Shown: positions 1 through 11,556, counted from the first letter of the stretch. The stretch: 49,456 nucleotides of DNA from Penium margaritaceum (GCA_023375785.1 SZWC01015207.1:1-49456); one strand, 5' to 3'. Notes: generated by a model not told the origin, from the sequence alone. Numbers and translations: made by a program.

Positions 1-3
1 TAG

Positions 4-70
<67 letters not shown>

Positions 71-84
71 CACATACATATACT

Positions 85-124
<40 letters not shown>

Positions 125-148
125 GACATGCATATGCATATGTATATG

Positions 149-184
<36 letters not shown>
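1..184. repeat. TATACA hexanucleotide microsatellite
   Basis: Nearly pure tandem TATACA/CATATA units with a few variants (tttaca, cttata, and a GCATAT-rich patch around 125-150). It abuts the broken start of a copia reverse transcriptase fragment. The His/Met-rich reading frame across it is only the repeat translated. Confidence 0.95.
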
Positions 185-187
185 AGC

Positions 188-1152
188 ATGGTCTCACATC
201 ATGACTGGGAGTTCCACTTGATGGACATGAGTGGTACCTTCTTGCATGGCACTCTCAATGGTGAGGAGCTCTACATGGTCCAGCCCCCTGGCTTTAGAGA
301 TGGCACAGATTGTGTTTAGAAACTGTGGAAGACCCTCTATGGTTGAAACAGTCACCTAGGTGTTGGAACACGGAGATCGGTTGCGTCTTCTTTAAGGGTG
401 GCCAGGTGCGCAGCGCGGCAGGTCCAGCCCTCTTCTTCACCCTATTTGGCACTATCCTTGTCACCGTGCTTGTCTATGAGGATGATCTACTCATTGTGTC
501 GCTTGACATTGCTGTTCTCCAACGAGTGAAGGACTTACTGTAGTCCACTTTCAAGATGAAAGGCCTATACATGTACTTGTTTGCATCGAAATTGAGCACG
601 ACGGCACCCACAACATTCTACGTATGCATCAAGAAGCCTATGTGTAGGTGTTGGCTGAGAAATTTGTGGATATCTTGCCTACTATACCCAGTGCCTCCAC
701 ACCCATGATCTCACATGCACCAATAAAGCTGAAAGCTTATGATGCAAACACACTTGGTGTGGATGTGGACGTGATTATCTTCTTCATATCACTGGATTAC
801 CCATGCTCTCTGCCACCACTACGCGGACAGACATTGCCTTTGCCATCAATTTCTGGTCCACTTATCCAAATCCCCACACCAGTTGCACCTAGATGCAGTC
901 ATTTATGTGGTGTGGTAGGTTATCTCCTCTCCACTTTATGGACTGATGTTCCGTCACCAGTGGTCTGTAGCCATCGGGCTACGCTGCGAGTTCCCTTTCC
1001 TCATCTTGTTTCCTTTATGTCCTAATCTTTCATGTGCTCATCATCACACTCGTGTGGCTTTGCTGGATTGTGGGGGCATGACTGTATGGGGGAGCGATGT
1101 GTATGGTGAATGCGTGACCTCCATACATGCATGTACATTAGTACCTACAGGT
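188..1152 (+). pseudogene. R1: copia RT/RNase H remnant
   Basis: Decayed 3' part of a Ty1/copia pol. Reverse transcriptase would copy element RNA to cDNA in virus-like particles. Visible RT blocks are HDWEFHLMDM, a FLHG motif, YMVQPPGF and LKQSPRCWN (to about 375). After frame changes come LVYEDDLLIVS, where the catalytic YVDD box reads YEDD (about 470-505), and a DILPT...STP stretch (about 670-710). The RNase H part is barely traceable (TTTRTDIAF near 820). No part is open for more than about 130 codons. It starts inside RT next to the microsatellite, so gag, PR, IN and the RT start lie outside the window or are lost. A polypurine tract and LTR-like sequence follow, which fixes the orientation. 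Confidence 0.75.
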
Positions 1153-1162
1153 CATGGGGGAG

Positions 1163-1770
1163 TTTCTAGATTTTCACGTACAGTGTCTCACTGATCTCTA
1201 CTGTGACCTCTCAGCTTGTGTACATGCTCGTGTAGATGACTGAATTGGCGGATGCTGATGATGGAAGACACTGAGTAATGGGAGGTACGTTTCACCATTG
1301 TGAGAGACATGGCTCTTGTCATGTAGAGTCTCCGAATTGGTTGCAATGTGCAGCAAACTCCATCAGCATCAGCCACTGTCACTCATGTCACCGACAATCA
1401 TAGCCGGCTTTTCTCATTAGCATAGAGTTTTCCTACGTTTAGGCACCCATAACTTTGATCTATGAGATTTTCACTTGATTCTGATTGCATGATTGTGTTT
1501 GCAAAGTGCACATCTAGGTATGGTCCAGTTTTCAGGAAACTCTTCAGGAGTTGGAGTTGATGGTCCTCTAGCTGGGCTCACCGACAGAACTCTTCAGGCC
1601 AGAAAACAGTCTGTATTCCCGATTAGCTGGTAGACTGAGTAACAAGCCTCACAGAGGTCAGGGCCTAGGTTAGTGTGAGAGGGGTATCACACCAAGCTTC
1701 ATTTCTATTGTTAACTCTGGTATTACTCACATTCAGCTGCAGTTCTGGCACTAAGTCTTGAGTTTCAACA
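1163..1770 (+). mobile_element. R1: degenerate 3' LTR, family I-like
   Basis: A polypurine tract CATGGGGGAG (1153-1162) is followed by sequence alignable with the family I LTR at 11557 and 29511. Shared pieces include the CTTGTGTACAT...GACTGA block near 1210, the inner block around 1440 (aggcacccataact), the ACTGAGTAACAAG block near 1637 and a CAGCTGCAGTT stretch near 1735. Similarity fades at about 1770, so that end is approximate. It is the most diverged LTR in the window. Confidence 0.6.
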
Positions 1771-3358
1771 TCCTTGTCATTCCTCCCACCTTTTTGTAGA
1801 TCCCACAAAACCCCATTTTGATATCGCAGCTCTGTCTTTGCATCCCTAGGGAATAGCAGCAACAGCAGCATTGGCAGCTTCTAAACGGTGCCCGCCACCA
1901 CAACTGCAAGCGTAGTATAAGCAGTGTCTGCCTGCAACTGCAATTTCTTCAACATCGTCAGCATCTTTCCACTATGGCATCTACAACTACATCAGTGGCA
2001 TCTACGGCCCATGATTGTAGCCACGTCCTTAGATGCAACAGTGGTGTTAGAGGGATATGTCCATGACTGCCTCCTCAATTGTAGTCACAGTCGCGTTTGA
2101 GGTTGTAGTAGCATAAGGAGCGGGCTTTGACCGCCATTTACGGCTATCAAACAAAGACTCCACACTGCCATTATCACTCTTGTGCACAGCAGTGGCAACC
2201 TTAGAAAAATCTTCTCACCTCTTATGACACTCGCCAGTCTCCGTACCCTAACCTAGGGCCACTGCAACCCCTTGGGAATACATAAGCAACAGCAGCAGCT
2301 ACGCCTGACTGCTATCCCTAGATCTCCCCAGACCTGTCACTGTCACCCTCCTCTCAGGATCATGGCGTCACACATGTGTCACCCCTGATACCACAGCCAT
2401 AGAAATAGCAGAAGCGGTATCTTGCCACCACACATGCTCCTCTTCTACAACCTCTACCCCACTCTCATGGTTGTCTTTCCAGAAGCATCATCATCCTCTG
2501 TCAGTACCCGTAAGTTTCAAGAGTTTACAAGAGTTTCTTGTCACGTGTACCACGACAAGCCAATTGCTGGGCCCAATGGGAAAAAAAAGCAAAAATTCTC
2601 TGCTTTGGGTGTACATGCTACCAAATGAGTATTGGCATGATGACATCCACCGTCTTGAGGAGGTGAGAGATTGAGAGGTTGAGTCATTGTTGTACACTGC
2701 TGATTGTCTCCCTCAGTCTCCTTGAGGGATGCAGCCTCCTATGCCACAGCCTCCACCAGATAGCACCTCCTGTACATCTCCAACCAGTGCAATCAGCAAT
2801 TGTGAGATACCAGGACGTGCTCCTCTTGTCCCTGATCATTGTGATAATCTCATTCTTCCTGGGATAATCCTCGACAATGCAGCAGATGCAACTGCCACAT
2901 TCTCATTCATTGCCCAAGCTAGTAGGGCTCCAACTAACAGGGCCATTGGACCAGCCTTTTCTGCTTACTCTCTCCCTCCTTGCAGCTATTGTAGCCAACA
3001 ACAGCTGACGTCACCTCTCCTGCAATCAGCTCCATCCACACATCCACTACTGCGGTCGTTCTCACTCCTACTGGTGAGGCCCAGGCGTTGACTCATCACA
3101 AAGACACTAGAGTGCTCATAACATCTGCAACTGCAGCCATCGCGGGTGTCGCAGTGACTGGACTTTTGTGTCTTGTGGTGTTTTTGGCCACCGGGACCTC
3201 TGTTCTTGCCTCTTCCACGGCAGCAGTTTTCGTGGCGCTCTTTTCTTTGCTTCCTTGGTGTCAGAATTGTGAGCCTTCACCTTGAAAACTTTCCTTTCTT
3301 CTTCACTTGCATGTACTCATTGTGCATTTCTCTTGCATCACTCTCTTCCCACCCACCC
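1771..3358. other. unresolved TE-derived interval before R2 gag
   Basis: No convincing gene. Short CAG-type bursts occur at about 1853-1883 and 2278-2300, and one TGACGTCA palindrome at 3006-3013. Both recall the leaders of the family I elements, so part may be a decayed leader of R2. Open frames at 2422-2628 and 2729-3091 (Pro/Ser/Thr-rich) have no motif I recognise. No LTR or primer-binding site is identifiable. Confidence 0.4.
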
Positions 3359-5210
3359 AGTATGTTTGAGGCCATAGACATTATCGAGGACTTGCAGGCC
3401 GTCCCACATGAGGCTCAGGCTGATTGACGTCGGCTCTTAGAGGAGCTTCAGGGTGACGTCGATGTCAAAACTGAGATGGCTTCTGCCATAGCTGAACTAA
3501 TGATGAAGCAGCTTCCTGCCATGCCATCTTTTTCTGTTGTTGTGGATATCATGGATATCGGGGTTGCTGGGCTTACAAGGTGTGCCTCGGCTGCTGGAGG
3601 TGCTGTGGGTGCCGCTTCCAACTCTGGATCTACTGCTGCAGGAGGCACTGCAAGCAACCCTTTAGTGTCTTTCCACGGATAGGTCTCTTCGAATCCATTA
3701 CAGCTTCACCCCTCGCTGCCCTGGTGCCAGAAGGACTTCAAAACATCTCCACCGCAAGTCACATCCAAATCAACCTTTTCCTCCAAGGAGACGTGCTTCA
3801 ACTCTTGGGTGCAAGGTGAGCTTCTTTGGGATTCCTACTCTCTTGCTGATATTTTTGCCACACCTCCTTTTTCTCCTTCTCCCTCTGAGGTTGTCCACGT
3901 TGTGCGTGATCTGATCCTTGCTGAACCTGATGATCTTCTTGGTGGATTTGGCACGTACAACACTGACACTGCACGCTGCACCCCTGCTGATCCCATTGCC
4001 GCATACGCTCTCATCCACTGCCGCAAAACAGTTACTGGTCATGCAGCCCACAGTGTCCTCACCGTGCAATTCAACCAACTGTGCCTGAGGGTCGATGAGT
4101 CAGGTAATGCTTACTGTGCACACTGTCTGTGTCTTTTGCATGATCTTGAGAAAGTTGCACATGGCCAGCTTTCTGACTGTACTTCCATTGTGGCTAGTCT
4201 AATCCCTGAGGTGTCCCACCTCTACCTGCATGTTCTCCTACTAAGATTGAACGCATCACATCTGAGACTGTTTCACCTCCTAGAATTGCTGCACTTGATG
4301 ATTTCACAACTAGACGTCTCACATTATAGTGGAAAAACATCCAAAACAAATGTCTCCATTGTATTGGTGAGACAGTAGTAGCTATATCTTCCTCTTCTTC
4401 CACGGAAACATCCTCCGCTACCTCGGCCACATCCACCACCTCCACCAAAGCTGTACATCCCACCCATGGTGCTCCTTATGGTGGTGTTGGCCAGAACCAT
4501 CGACGTGGAAAAGGCTGTGGACCAAGAGGAAGTGGCTCTAGTGGTGTCCAATATCCTCCAAAAGCCATCTTCTATAGCTCTGGGGCTTTGGGAAATTCTG
4601 CTCCTAACTTGCCTTGCTTCTGTCATGTGAGCCCATTGGGCTCGGATAGGTGTCACCTCCTCTTCCTCAGCAGCCGCCAACGTCACCATGGATTCACCAT
4701 TCTCCTCTTCATCCTCCTCTCCAGCTGTGCCGTACACAGACCACAGATCCATGCAGCGACCATTTGGACCCACCTTCCTCTTGGAGCTGGATGCCCCCTC
4801 CCACGGGGCCCTCCATCTATGGATCACTATCGTCTTACTACACACCACCGGCCTGATCCCATGCCGGTACTTGTCTCCCTGAGTCATATCCCAGCATTGA
4901 GCATTTTTCAGAAACTCGTTGTGCCGAGGAGCGCGCACTCGAGCACCGCCTCACCAAAATTCTTCATCTTAGTAATCAGGGAGGCAAGGATGTGATGGGT
5001 ATGTCTTGTTCTCTTATGTGTGAGTCGGATGGATTTTTTTGTGGCGTGTTTTCTGGGGGCGTTCAAGGGTGCTTGCCTGATGATTGTCCTTGGGTTGAAT
5101 ATTGGTAGTCTCGTATTTTTCCTCATCCTCTCAGGTTCTCCTCCTCTTCTCGTGTTCCCCAATCTGGCACTGCTGTAGTCTGTTGTGTGGTTCTCTCCAC
5201 TCATGTCTTT
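3359..5210 (+). pseudogene. R2: gag remnant
   Basis: Gag would form the retrotransposon particle and bind its RNA. A predicted helical N-terminus (residues such as IIEDLQAVPHEAQAD, then LLEELQ after a TGA at 3425) runs to 3682. From about 3717 a QKDFKT motif matches the KDFKTPPP start of the gag core in E1. The following frame (about 3809-4200) aligns along its length with the E1 gag core, including AAYALIHC against TAWHVLTF and VLTVQFNQLCL against LMQEFNSL. The Ser/Thr-rich tail continues through frameshifts to an EHRLTKIL stretch near 4935 that matches ERQLEQFI of the other copies. No intact zinc knuckle is visible. Many stops and shifts make it non-functional. Confidence 0.65.
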
Positions 5211-5438
5211 GGTGGCTCTTGAATCATTGGTTCATGGGCCACTCACCAAATGACCTTGTCTTGTTCTTCCTTCATCTCTTTTGATCTTGTCGGCTCAGTG
5301 CGCTTTGTGCGCACGAGCTCAGGACAGATTCTTCCTGTCCAGGGTGTTTTTGTTGTTTGTTCCATGGGGCTGGATGGTGACCTCTTCCTGCTGATGTTCA
5401 GTATGTTCCTGAATGAGAAGTCAACTTGTAGTCTGTGA
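5211..5438 (+). pseudogene. R2: aspartic protease remnant
   Basis: The frame reads IIGSWATHQMT where intact copies have WIIDSGATHHMT. The catalytic D-S-G triad has become G-S-W, so the protease is dead. Downstream RTSSGQILPV matches the conserved RTGSGQVLPV block, which secures the assignment. A TGA replaces the Trp just before the motif. It lies between the gag tail and the pre-integrase domain, as expected for copia. Confidence 0.7.
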
Positions 5439-5589
5439 CCACTCTGAATGAACAGGGCATGGACTTTGCATGTAGCCGCAGAATTGCCGCTGCTTCCATT
5501 CATTCCTCTTGCAGGGTTTTGCTCTGTGGGAACCGCTGTAATCACCTATTTTGTGATCCTGTTTATCTTACCTTGTCGTCCGCTGCCTA

Positions 5590-6790
5590 TACTCTTGTTC
5601 ACGTGGTACCCTTTCTGTTATCTGAGCACACTCAGCCCTTGCACCGCCGCCTCTGTAAAACTCATACTGTTGCCATTGCTTGCATCCTCTGCGTGCTGCC
5701 TACGACTGTCCTCAACACTTCCACATTTATTGCTCCATGTTCCATGCACTACCTTAATTGTGATCAAGGCAAAATGCATCACTCTCCCCTTCAGCACTAC
5801 ATACTCTGTGGCCTCGCACCTTCTTGACCTTGTGCATACTGATTTCATGGACCCACTGCCTCATGAATTTCTGGGGGGGGTCGAGGTCGGTATGTCTTGT
5901 GCCTGAATGATGAATTATCTTACTACTGGTGTGTTTTCACTCTTTTTCACAAAAGCAACGTCACCAGCGTTCTTGAGTCCCAACCCCCTCAGGCCAAAAA
6001 AAATGTTGAAAAGTAGATTCATAGTTGTGTGCCCAATGGAAAAAAAAAGAGGAACATAAAAGGGCAAGACAGAGGGCCAAGGGAGAGGCGCCACTCTTTC
6101 CTCTCACCCTCTTCCTGCCGATCCTACTCTATGCCACTATCTGCTGGGATCAGGAGAGAGGGTAGTCCCATGCCTCTCTCTGTCCACTATGTACCTGCGA
6201 TTCATTTGTAGGCACGTGATGAGTAGTATTTCCATGGGAAATGCACATCAGTGCGTCATGGTTCTGAGACAAGGGGAGGAGCGAGGTGTGCTGACGTGAG
6301 CAATCAGCAGCCAACACCAAAGCGACAAACACATGTGGTTGTCCGCTCCCTACACATCCCAGCAAAATGGTGTCTCTAAATGTTGGAACCGCACCCTTGC
6401 TGATATGGTGATTTCTGTTACGTCTGCCTCAGTTCAGTCTCCTCTCTTTGCTCTTGAGGTGATGTTACACATGACTTGGGTCTAGAACCATGTTCCCCAT
6501 GGCCAAGCTCCGTTTTGATGTCACCCTATTTGAATGCTGGACTGGTCGATGTTTTGCTCCTTGCCGGTTTGTGGGATTCATTTGTTGTTGTAATGCTTCC
6601 TAACGATTATCGTAAGAGAAAATTGCACCTTGTGGTCATCTTTGTATTTTCCTTGGCATCTTGTCCTTCTCCAAGGCATGGTGCTTTTGGGACCCCATCC
6701 GGCGCTGCATCATTGAGTCATGAGACGCTCTGGTTTTCAAGATGTCCTTAGAGGCGAATCTTCCCGTCTCAGATCTCCCACTCTCTTGAC
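5590..6790 (+). pseudogene. R2: pre-integrase and integrase remnant
   Basis: The frame 5435-5827 carries LHRRLCKTHT and NCDQGKMH, matching the HHCC pre-integrase zinc domain (LHHRLCHV ... CAQGKMH) of the other copies. It is followed by HTDFMDPLPHEF (HSDVMGPL block, first catalytic Asp present). An A-rich patch near 6000-6055 interrupts homology. APYTSQQNGVSKCWNRT (about 6345) is the QNGVSERWNRT block with the catalytic Glu region altered to SK. LHMTWV and the C-terminal LWDSFVVVMLP and FVFSLA blocks follow with frameshifts. Integrase would insert the cDNA into DNA; this copy cannot. Confidence 0.7.
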
Positions 6791-6798
6791 CTGCTCTC

Positions 6799-7390
6799 TT
6801 GGCTTGGAGGATATTCTTTGCCAGTTCCCTCCATTGCACCCTTGGCTCGGGTTCTGGTGGCCGACCATCCACTGAGACAGTACTCTCCTCCCTTGGATAC
6901 AGAATTGCACTCAGCCTCTCCCAGTGCCTCCTCACTCTCTCCTCAGAGTGCAGCCTTCCTACCTTCTCCTTCTGTTCTGCCTTCTCTTCTTCATTTGTAT
7001 TCTCTGCATCCTCTCCTTCCTCTCCAGTACTTTCTGTGTCCTTCCTCTCTGGTTCATCCTTTGTCCTCTCCTGCTCTGGCACTTCTTATGCCCTCAGACT
7101 CTCCATCCTCACCAGTCTTGCCGGCCACCTCCTCAGGAACCCCTTGTGTCTCCCTACATCTTGGGTGAATTTCTGCGTGCTCTTCCTACCCAGAGCCACA
7201 CGTCCTCTGTATCTCAAGGCCCCTCCTCTCATAGTCCTACCGCACCTGATTGCAACACCTTGTCCGGTGAGCCCGCTAAGTGCTCTTGGGCTCACCGTAT
7301 CTACTAATATGTCTATCTCTGTTTCAGTCATGTATCCCAGTTATGCTCTTGTGGAGCATTAATCTCATTGAGCCTTTGGCATATCTATCT
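6799..7390 (+). pseudogene. R2: integrase-RT linker, Ser/Pro-rich
   Basis: Low-complexity frames rich in Ser, Pro, Leu and Thr occupy the position of the variable linker between integrase and reverse transcriptase. There is no catalytic motif and no 36-bp tandem repeat like that of the family I elements. It is assigned by position between the IN C-terminus and the RT start. Confidence 0.5.
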
Positions 7391-7440
7391 CCGGATATGT
7401 GGCATATTGTTTTGCTGCAGCTGGTCTCTCCCCATTGCCT

Positions 7441-8280
7441 CCAAAGCCCATGGAACTTCACGAGGCCCGGAAAGCTCTTGACTCCCCTCTATGGGAAACA
7501 GCCATGCAAGATGAACTAAATGCTTTGACTGGGCATGTGGTGTACGAGCCCATCAATCTCCCATCTGGCAGACAAGCTAACTCAGCCAAGTGGGTCTCTC
7601 AAGGAAATCTGAATCTAGACACATGAGTGGGGAGATACAGCGCTCGTCTCACAGCCAAGGGATTCTCATAGATCTTTGGCATTGAATTTGGTGAAACTTT
7701 CACCCCAGTGAAGTGTTACACCATTGCACAAGCACTGACCGGTCGTGTTGCCTAACACGACTGGGAGCTCAAGCAAATGGATGTGAATGAAACCTTCCTC
7801 CATGGTAGGCTTGATGAAGATGTCTACATGATCCAGCCTCTTGGCTTCACCAATGGTGCAAACAAGGTCTTGCGACTGCGCAAGGCTCTTCATGGCCTCA
7901 AGCAGCCACCACTGTCTTGCGAAAAAGAGATAAAATCCACTCTTCAATGGATTCTTTCCGCAAGAGCATGATTGATCCCGTATTGTTTTTCAGTGCATCC
8001 TCTGCCCCACAGGTGTCCATTATTGTGAATGTTGATGACGTGCTCATGGCATCTCCCAATCACTTGCAGTCAGCATAAACGATGAAGGATCGCGGGCTTG
8101 CCCGAGTCATTCTAGGCATATAACTTGAGCATGACCACTCTAAGCGGACAATCCACATTCATCAGGTTGCATACGTGCATAGCCTGTTGGAGCTCTTTGC
8201 CTCCCTCCTCTCTCCAGTCCCCTTAGCTTCTTCGCCAATGACTATAGCAAGTAAGAAACTCCTGAAGTTAGTAGATGTCT
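7441..8280 (+). pseudogene. R2: reverse transcriptase remnant
   Basis: Clear copia RT sequence. It opens with LHEARKALDSPLWETAMQDE and PSGRQANSAKWV, then after a [28 protein letters not shown] and [15 protein letters not shown], and finally [13 protein letters not shown]. The catalytic block is out of frame near 8025 (gttgatgacgtgctcatgg, VDDVLMA in place of YVDDLLIA). At least three stops and several frame changes are visible in 840 bases. It joins the RNase H remnant directly. Confidence 0.8.
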
Positions 8281-8303
8281 CCAGATGAGGAAGGATACAG
8301 AAT

Positions 8304-8640
8304 GTGATCAATTACCTCTGTATATTCGGCTCACTCATATACTTAGCTACTACCACTCCTAGAGATGTCACCAGTGTAGTAACTTTCTTGTCCCTAATTT
8401 CACAGTGCCCCAGAGAGCGACACCTTGAGGCTGAATTGTGTGGCGAGATATGCCTTGTCTACTCCACACATACGTTGTACTTCATAGCACAACCTTCAAT
8501 CATTGTCTATGATTTCACTGGCAGTGACTGGACTCATGACTTTGATGATCATAGCCATACTGGCTACAATCTTCTTGATTTGGGACAAGGCTATCTCCTC
8601 AAAAGTGGTAAGCAAGGGTGTGCGGCAAGGAGCTCAAGCA
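8304..8640 (+). pseudogene. R2: RNase H remnant
   Basis: One frame contains YLCIFGSLIYLATTTPRD (YLRVIGSLMYLATTTRPD in intact copies), SLISQCP (AQFSQ), GSDWTHDFDDHSHTGY (SDSDWA block) and KSGKQGCAARSSSK (WRSGKQGCIA). Homology stops near 8640, where the sequence passes into gag-like sequence of R3. The 3' end of RNase H, the polypurine tract and the 3' LTR of R2 are missing at this junction. Confidence 0.75.
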
Positions 8641-9530
8641 AGCGTGTCATTCATTCTCTCCATTGTCAATGGCCTCATCCCCGAGTTTTCTGACATCTTT
8701 TGAGAGGTGAAGGCCTCTGATGTTGAGCGTCTCCTTACCGAGCATGTTCCTCTTTATTCACCACCAGGCATTGGTGCTCTCTAGGGGTTCGAAGCGGAGC
8801 ACCTCACCGATTGGTGAAGCACACTACAGAACACACGTATCCATTATTCTGTCATTGTAGCAGCCACGACTGCACTTTTCCCTCCTTTTGCTACAGCCTC
8901 CACCTTACACACCTCTCCCTCTTCTGCTTTTCTGTGGTCACACAGGATAGGGGACAAAGGTCGTGGGAGGAGCAAGAGCAGCCAGTCTAGAGGTGGGTCT
9001 GGTGGCGGGTGAGGAGACTACAGTAGGAGGCATGGTTCCAATGCCTCATCCTCCTCATCTGTCTACTCGCCTATCCCTCTGACATGCTAGAACTGTGATT
9101 CCATAGGGAACTCTGTCCCAAAGTGCCCCTCACCCCCTAACGATGTCCGCCTGGCATTTGCCATGCGAGCGCACTGGATACGCTCCTCAAGTGAGGATGC
9201 TGGTACTTCCCCTGCCTCTGCTTCTACCTCCTCCAGATGTAGCTCGCCCGACTCCACCGATGCAGAGGCCTACAGCACCACTGAGGCCACCTTCTCACCA
9301 CCCTATCCCTGGATGTGGCCTCTACCGTTTGGGAGGCCAGCCTTCCGCAACCCCCCTTTCACACCCTACGCTCCCCTGGCGTGGGTTTTGCTGGCCACCC
9401 CCAAGCGGCACCAGTGATCCTGCGTTGTCATCACTTCCAACCCTCCTCACGACGAATGCCAGTTGGACGGTACCCTCTCTCATCTTGTTCATTAGCATCA
9501 TCTTCGTCATCAGAAAGGTGAGAGTGTGAC
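8640..9530 (+). pseudogene. R3: gag C-terminal remnant with altered zinc knuckle
   Basis: The frame containing IVNGLIPEFSDIF aligns with IVASLIPEVSHL of the R2 gag. SPPGIGAL and LTDW follow with stops, then Gly/Arg/Ser-rich residues and a nucleocapsid zinc knuckle at about 9089-9130. The knuckle reads C-stop-N-C-D-S-I-G-N-S-V-P-K-C, so the zinc-binding His is Asn and a TAG stands at position 2. A Pro/Ser/Thr-rich tail runs to about 9417. R3 starts inside gag, so its first half is lost at the R2/R3 junction. R2 and R3 look like the same old lineage. Confidence 0.65.
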
Positions 9531-9736
9531 TACATGTGTGAGGTCACTAACCTGCGAGTCTGTCCAGGCTCTCTGTTGATCGGCCTCAGGTCACGTTCAG
9601 GGGTTTCATACTATCAAGGTTCCATGGATTAAGGACTCAGCAGTCTATTCATCTGCCTCGTTGCCTTGTCGCTTGTGGTCAGTAGCTCCCGCCAAGCTCT
9701 GACATTGTTGCTATCAGGAGTGTTCCTCATTTATGC
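9531..9736. other. R3: eroded gag-protease spacer
   Basis: Homology is too weak to place. It fills the gap between the gag tail and the protease block of R3. Confidence 0.35.
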
Positions 9737-9966
9737 GTGTCGGGTAGCTTCTGGATCCTTGACTCCAAAGCCATCCACTACATGTCATCCTCTTGTGCTT
9801 CCTTTTCTTACTTGGGCCCTGTTGGCTATGCTCGCTTTGTGCGCACCGGCTCCAACCAACTTTTAGCTATCCATGTTATTGGTGTTTTCCGTTTCGTTGA
9901 GCCGAAGGGGAACTATTTCCATCCAATGTGCTTTATCATACATGACGTGGGTGTGGAACCCTGTAC
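9737..9966 (+). pseudogene. R3: aspartic protease remnant
   Basis: The open frame reads FWILDSKAIHYMSSS where intact copies read TWIIDSGATHHMT. The catalytic Asp and Ser stay but the Gly is Lys. It continues LGPVGYARFVRTGSNQLLAIHVIGV, matching LGPV ... VRTGSGQVLPVRGVGV. The conserved order identifies it beyond doubt as copia protease, though the mutated triad suggests it is inactive. Confidence 0.8.
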
Positions 9967-10020
9967 CTCACGGTCCTCTTCATTGTCATGTAACCCCTTG
10001 CAAATTTTGGTTAGTTCTTT

Positions 10021-10300
10021 GAAAACAATTGCAACTTGCACGCTTTGGGGTTGTGTCGCTACTATTTGGCTTCCTAAGTACCTTTGAGATAGTGAATTGA
10101 GCTCTCATGCCCACCTCTGCACCTTTCTAGGTGTTTCCACCACATCTAAGGATTGGCCATTCTGGGACACTGATCGATATCGTGTCATTGTGCTGCAAGA
10201 CGTGCAGTTCTTTGGGAACGTGTTCCCACTTGACTTGTCTCATGTCGCTCCACCCTCCTCTCTCTCCTCGCTCCGCCGGCTTTAATGAGTCGGTGTCTCT
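10021..10300 (+). pseudogene. R3: integrase C-terminal remnant after deletion
   Basis: CTLWGCVATIWLPKYL, a stop, then AHLCTFLGVSTTSKDWPFWD and FFGNVFPLDLSH match the integrase C-terminal blocks VWGCVAIVWLP, CTFLGVSQSKAWRFWD and FFEGLFPRDL. The pre-integrase domain and DDE core expected between protease and this block are absent: only about 60 bases separate them. R3 therefore suffered an internal deletion before or after insertion. Confidence 0.75.
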
Positions 10301-10388
10301 CATCCTCCGACCTCGGAAGGTCATCGCTTCCATCCTCTATCACTATTCCCTCTGCTCGTCCTCTACCCTTGCCATTGCCGTTACACAT

Positions 10389-11034
10389 TGAGAAATTGCT
10401 AGGAAGCTTCCTAACTTTGCTGCTACTGACGTGGTGATGCTGTCCAGTCAGCTGACGCGCTAGCAAGCAAGCAGGTGCAAGAAATAGCAAGGGTCAGACT
10501 AGGGAGACGCGCAAAGTCTCATAAGCTCCAACAGCTTGGTAATGCAAAGAGAAATGACAACTGAAAAGAACACAGCATGAATACCTGCCGCGGCGCACTG
10601 CGGGTGACGCATGCGACAGTGTCAGTTTGTCCTAATACGAGCCCAAACCCACTGTTTTGGCCGTAACTCTGCGCCCAGGCATTCAAATGCAACACCGTCT
10701 GAACCTAGAGATGCAAAATCACAAACCAGAAGCTACAACTGGTCACACATACAGGTCCGGCATTGATCAGGGAACAAACAATGCAAAACATTCAAATCGG
10801 GATCAAAAGCCAGTCCACCAAGAAAACTCTAGTGACTACAGAAAAACTGCAAAGCATCCCAACAAGCACATGGGACGTCGTGGCAGCTGTCTAGCAGCTG
10901 CTTGTGGTTGAAGCCACCACCCGTCGATGCTCCGGTGCCAACTTGGTCCGCACCAAGGATCTGCACGAGCATGGACATGGCCGAGTGGTCAAAGTAAGTT
11001 GTATGAACAGACGGGGATGTCTCACATCAGAACA
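10389..11034 (-). mobile_element. solo LTR of family II with 5-bp target duplication
   Basis: It reads TGTTCTGATG...TTTCTCA on the minus strand, with canonical TG...CA ends. It aligns along its length with the LTRs of E4 at 38028 and 45290, for example the CTGCCGCGG block near 10588, the cgtaactctgcgc block near 10662 and the GATCTGCACGAGCATGGACA block near 10960. CACAT lies directly before (10384-10388) and after it (11035-11039). Known mechanism: recombination between the two LTRs of a full element leaves one LTR. It interrupts the R3 linker and so is younger than R3. Confidence 0.88.
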
Positions 11035-11039
11035 CACAT

Positions 11040-11445
11040 CACCTCTGCTGACTGTGAGTTCCCTCTTCTGTCATCTCTGTCCAGCGCCCAGACCGTCTCC
11101 TCCCCAGAGTCATCACTGGTCACCGTGTTTTCTCCACCGACATCTCCAAAGACAACACATAACCCTACCTCTGATAGTGCTCTAGCACATTCTTCTCCTG
11201 ACTCACCTCCTGACTTTATGCCACAGACCATTGAGCCTGCCATTGTCCCCAGGACACACCCTGAGTCACAAGCCCCTGTTATTGGACCAGAGCCATACAT
11301 ATGCAGAAGGAGGCTTCATTCTATCCCTCAGAATTCATTCTCTGATTCCTCTCGACATCGCACACCTTCTAGTGCATCCTCCTCTGATCCGTCCACTTCC
11401 AGACCTATTGGCCTCGATGCACTCGGCCGCGCCACTCGGATATAG
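11040..11445 (+). pseudogene. R3: integrase-RT linker resumed after the solo LTR
   Basis: The open frame is rich in Pro, Ser and Thr (for example SPPTSPKTTHNPTSD and SSASSSDPSTSRPIG), typical of the linker between copia integrase and RT. It resumes directly beyond the CACAT duplication. It ends at a TAG at 11443-11445. The next 110 bases up to the E1 LTR are unassigned, and no RT of R3 is present in the window. Confidence 0.5.
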
Positions 11446-11556
11446 TCCATCCCAAATTCAGCAGTGGGGTGTCGCTTGGTTGTACAAGAGTTCCACAGCG
11501 CTCTCGACCTCTCAGCCAATTGTTATGTCACTGTGTACTTTCCAACAAGTAGTCTC

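Noticed and set aside
128..319. Met/His-rich peptide start joined to the R1 RT frame
   Set aside because: The first part is the TATACA microsatellite translated; only the portion from about 188 resembles RT.
6029..6211. Lys-rich short protein (GKKKRNIKG) near 6040
   Set aside because: It arises from an A-rich patch interrupting R2 integrase; no support beyond an ATG.
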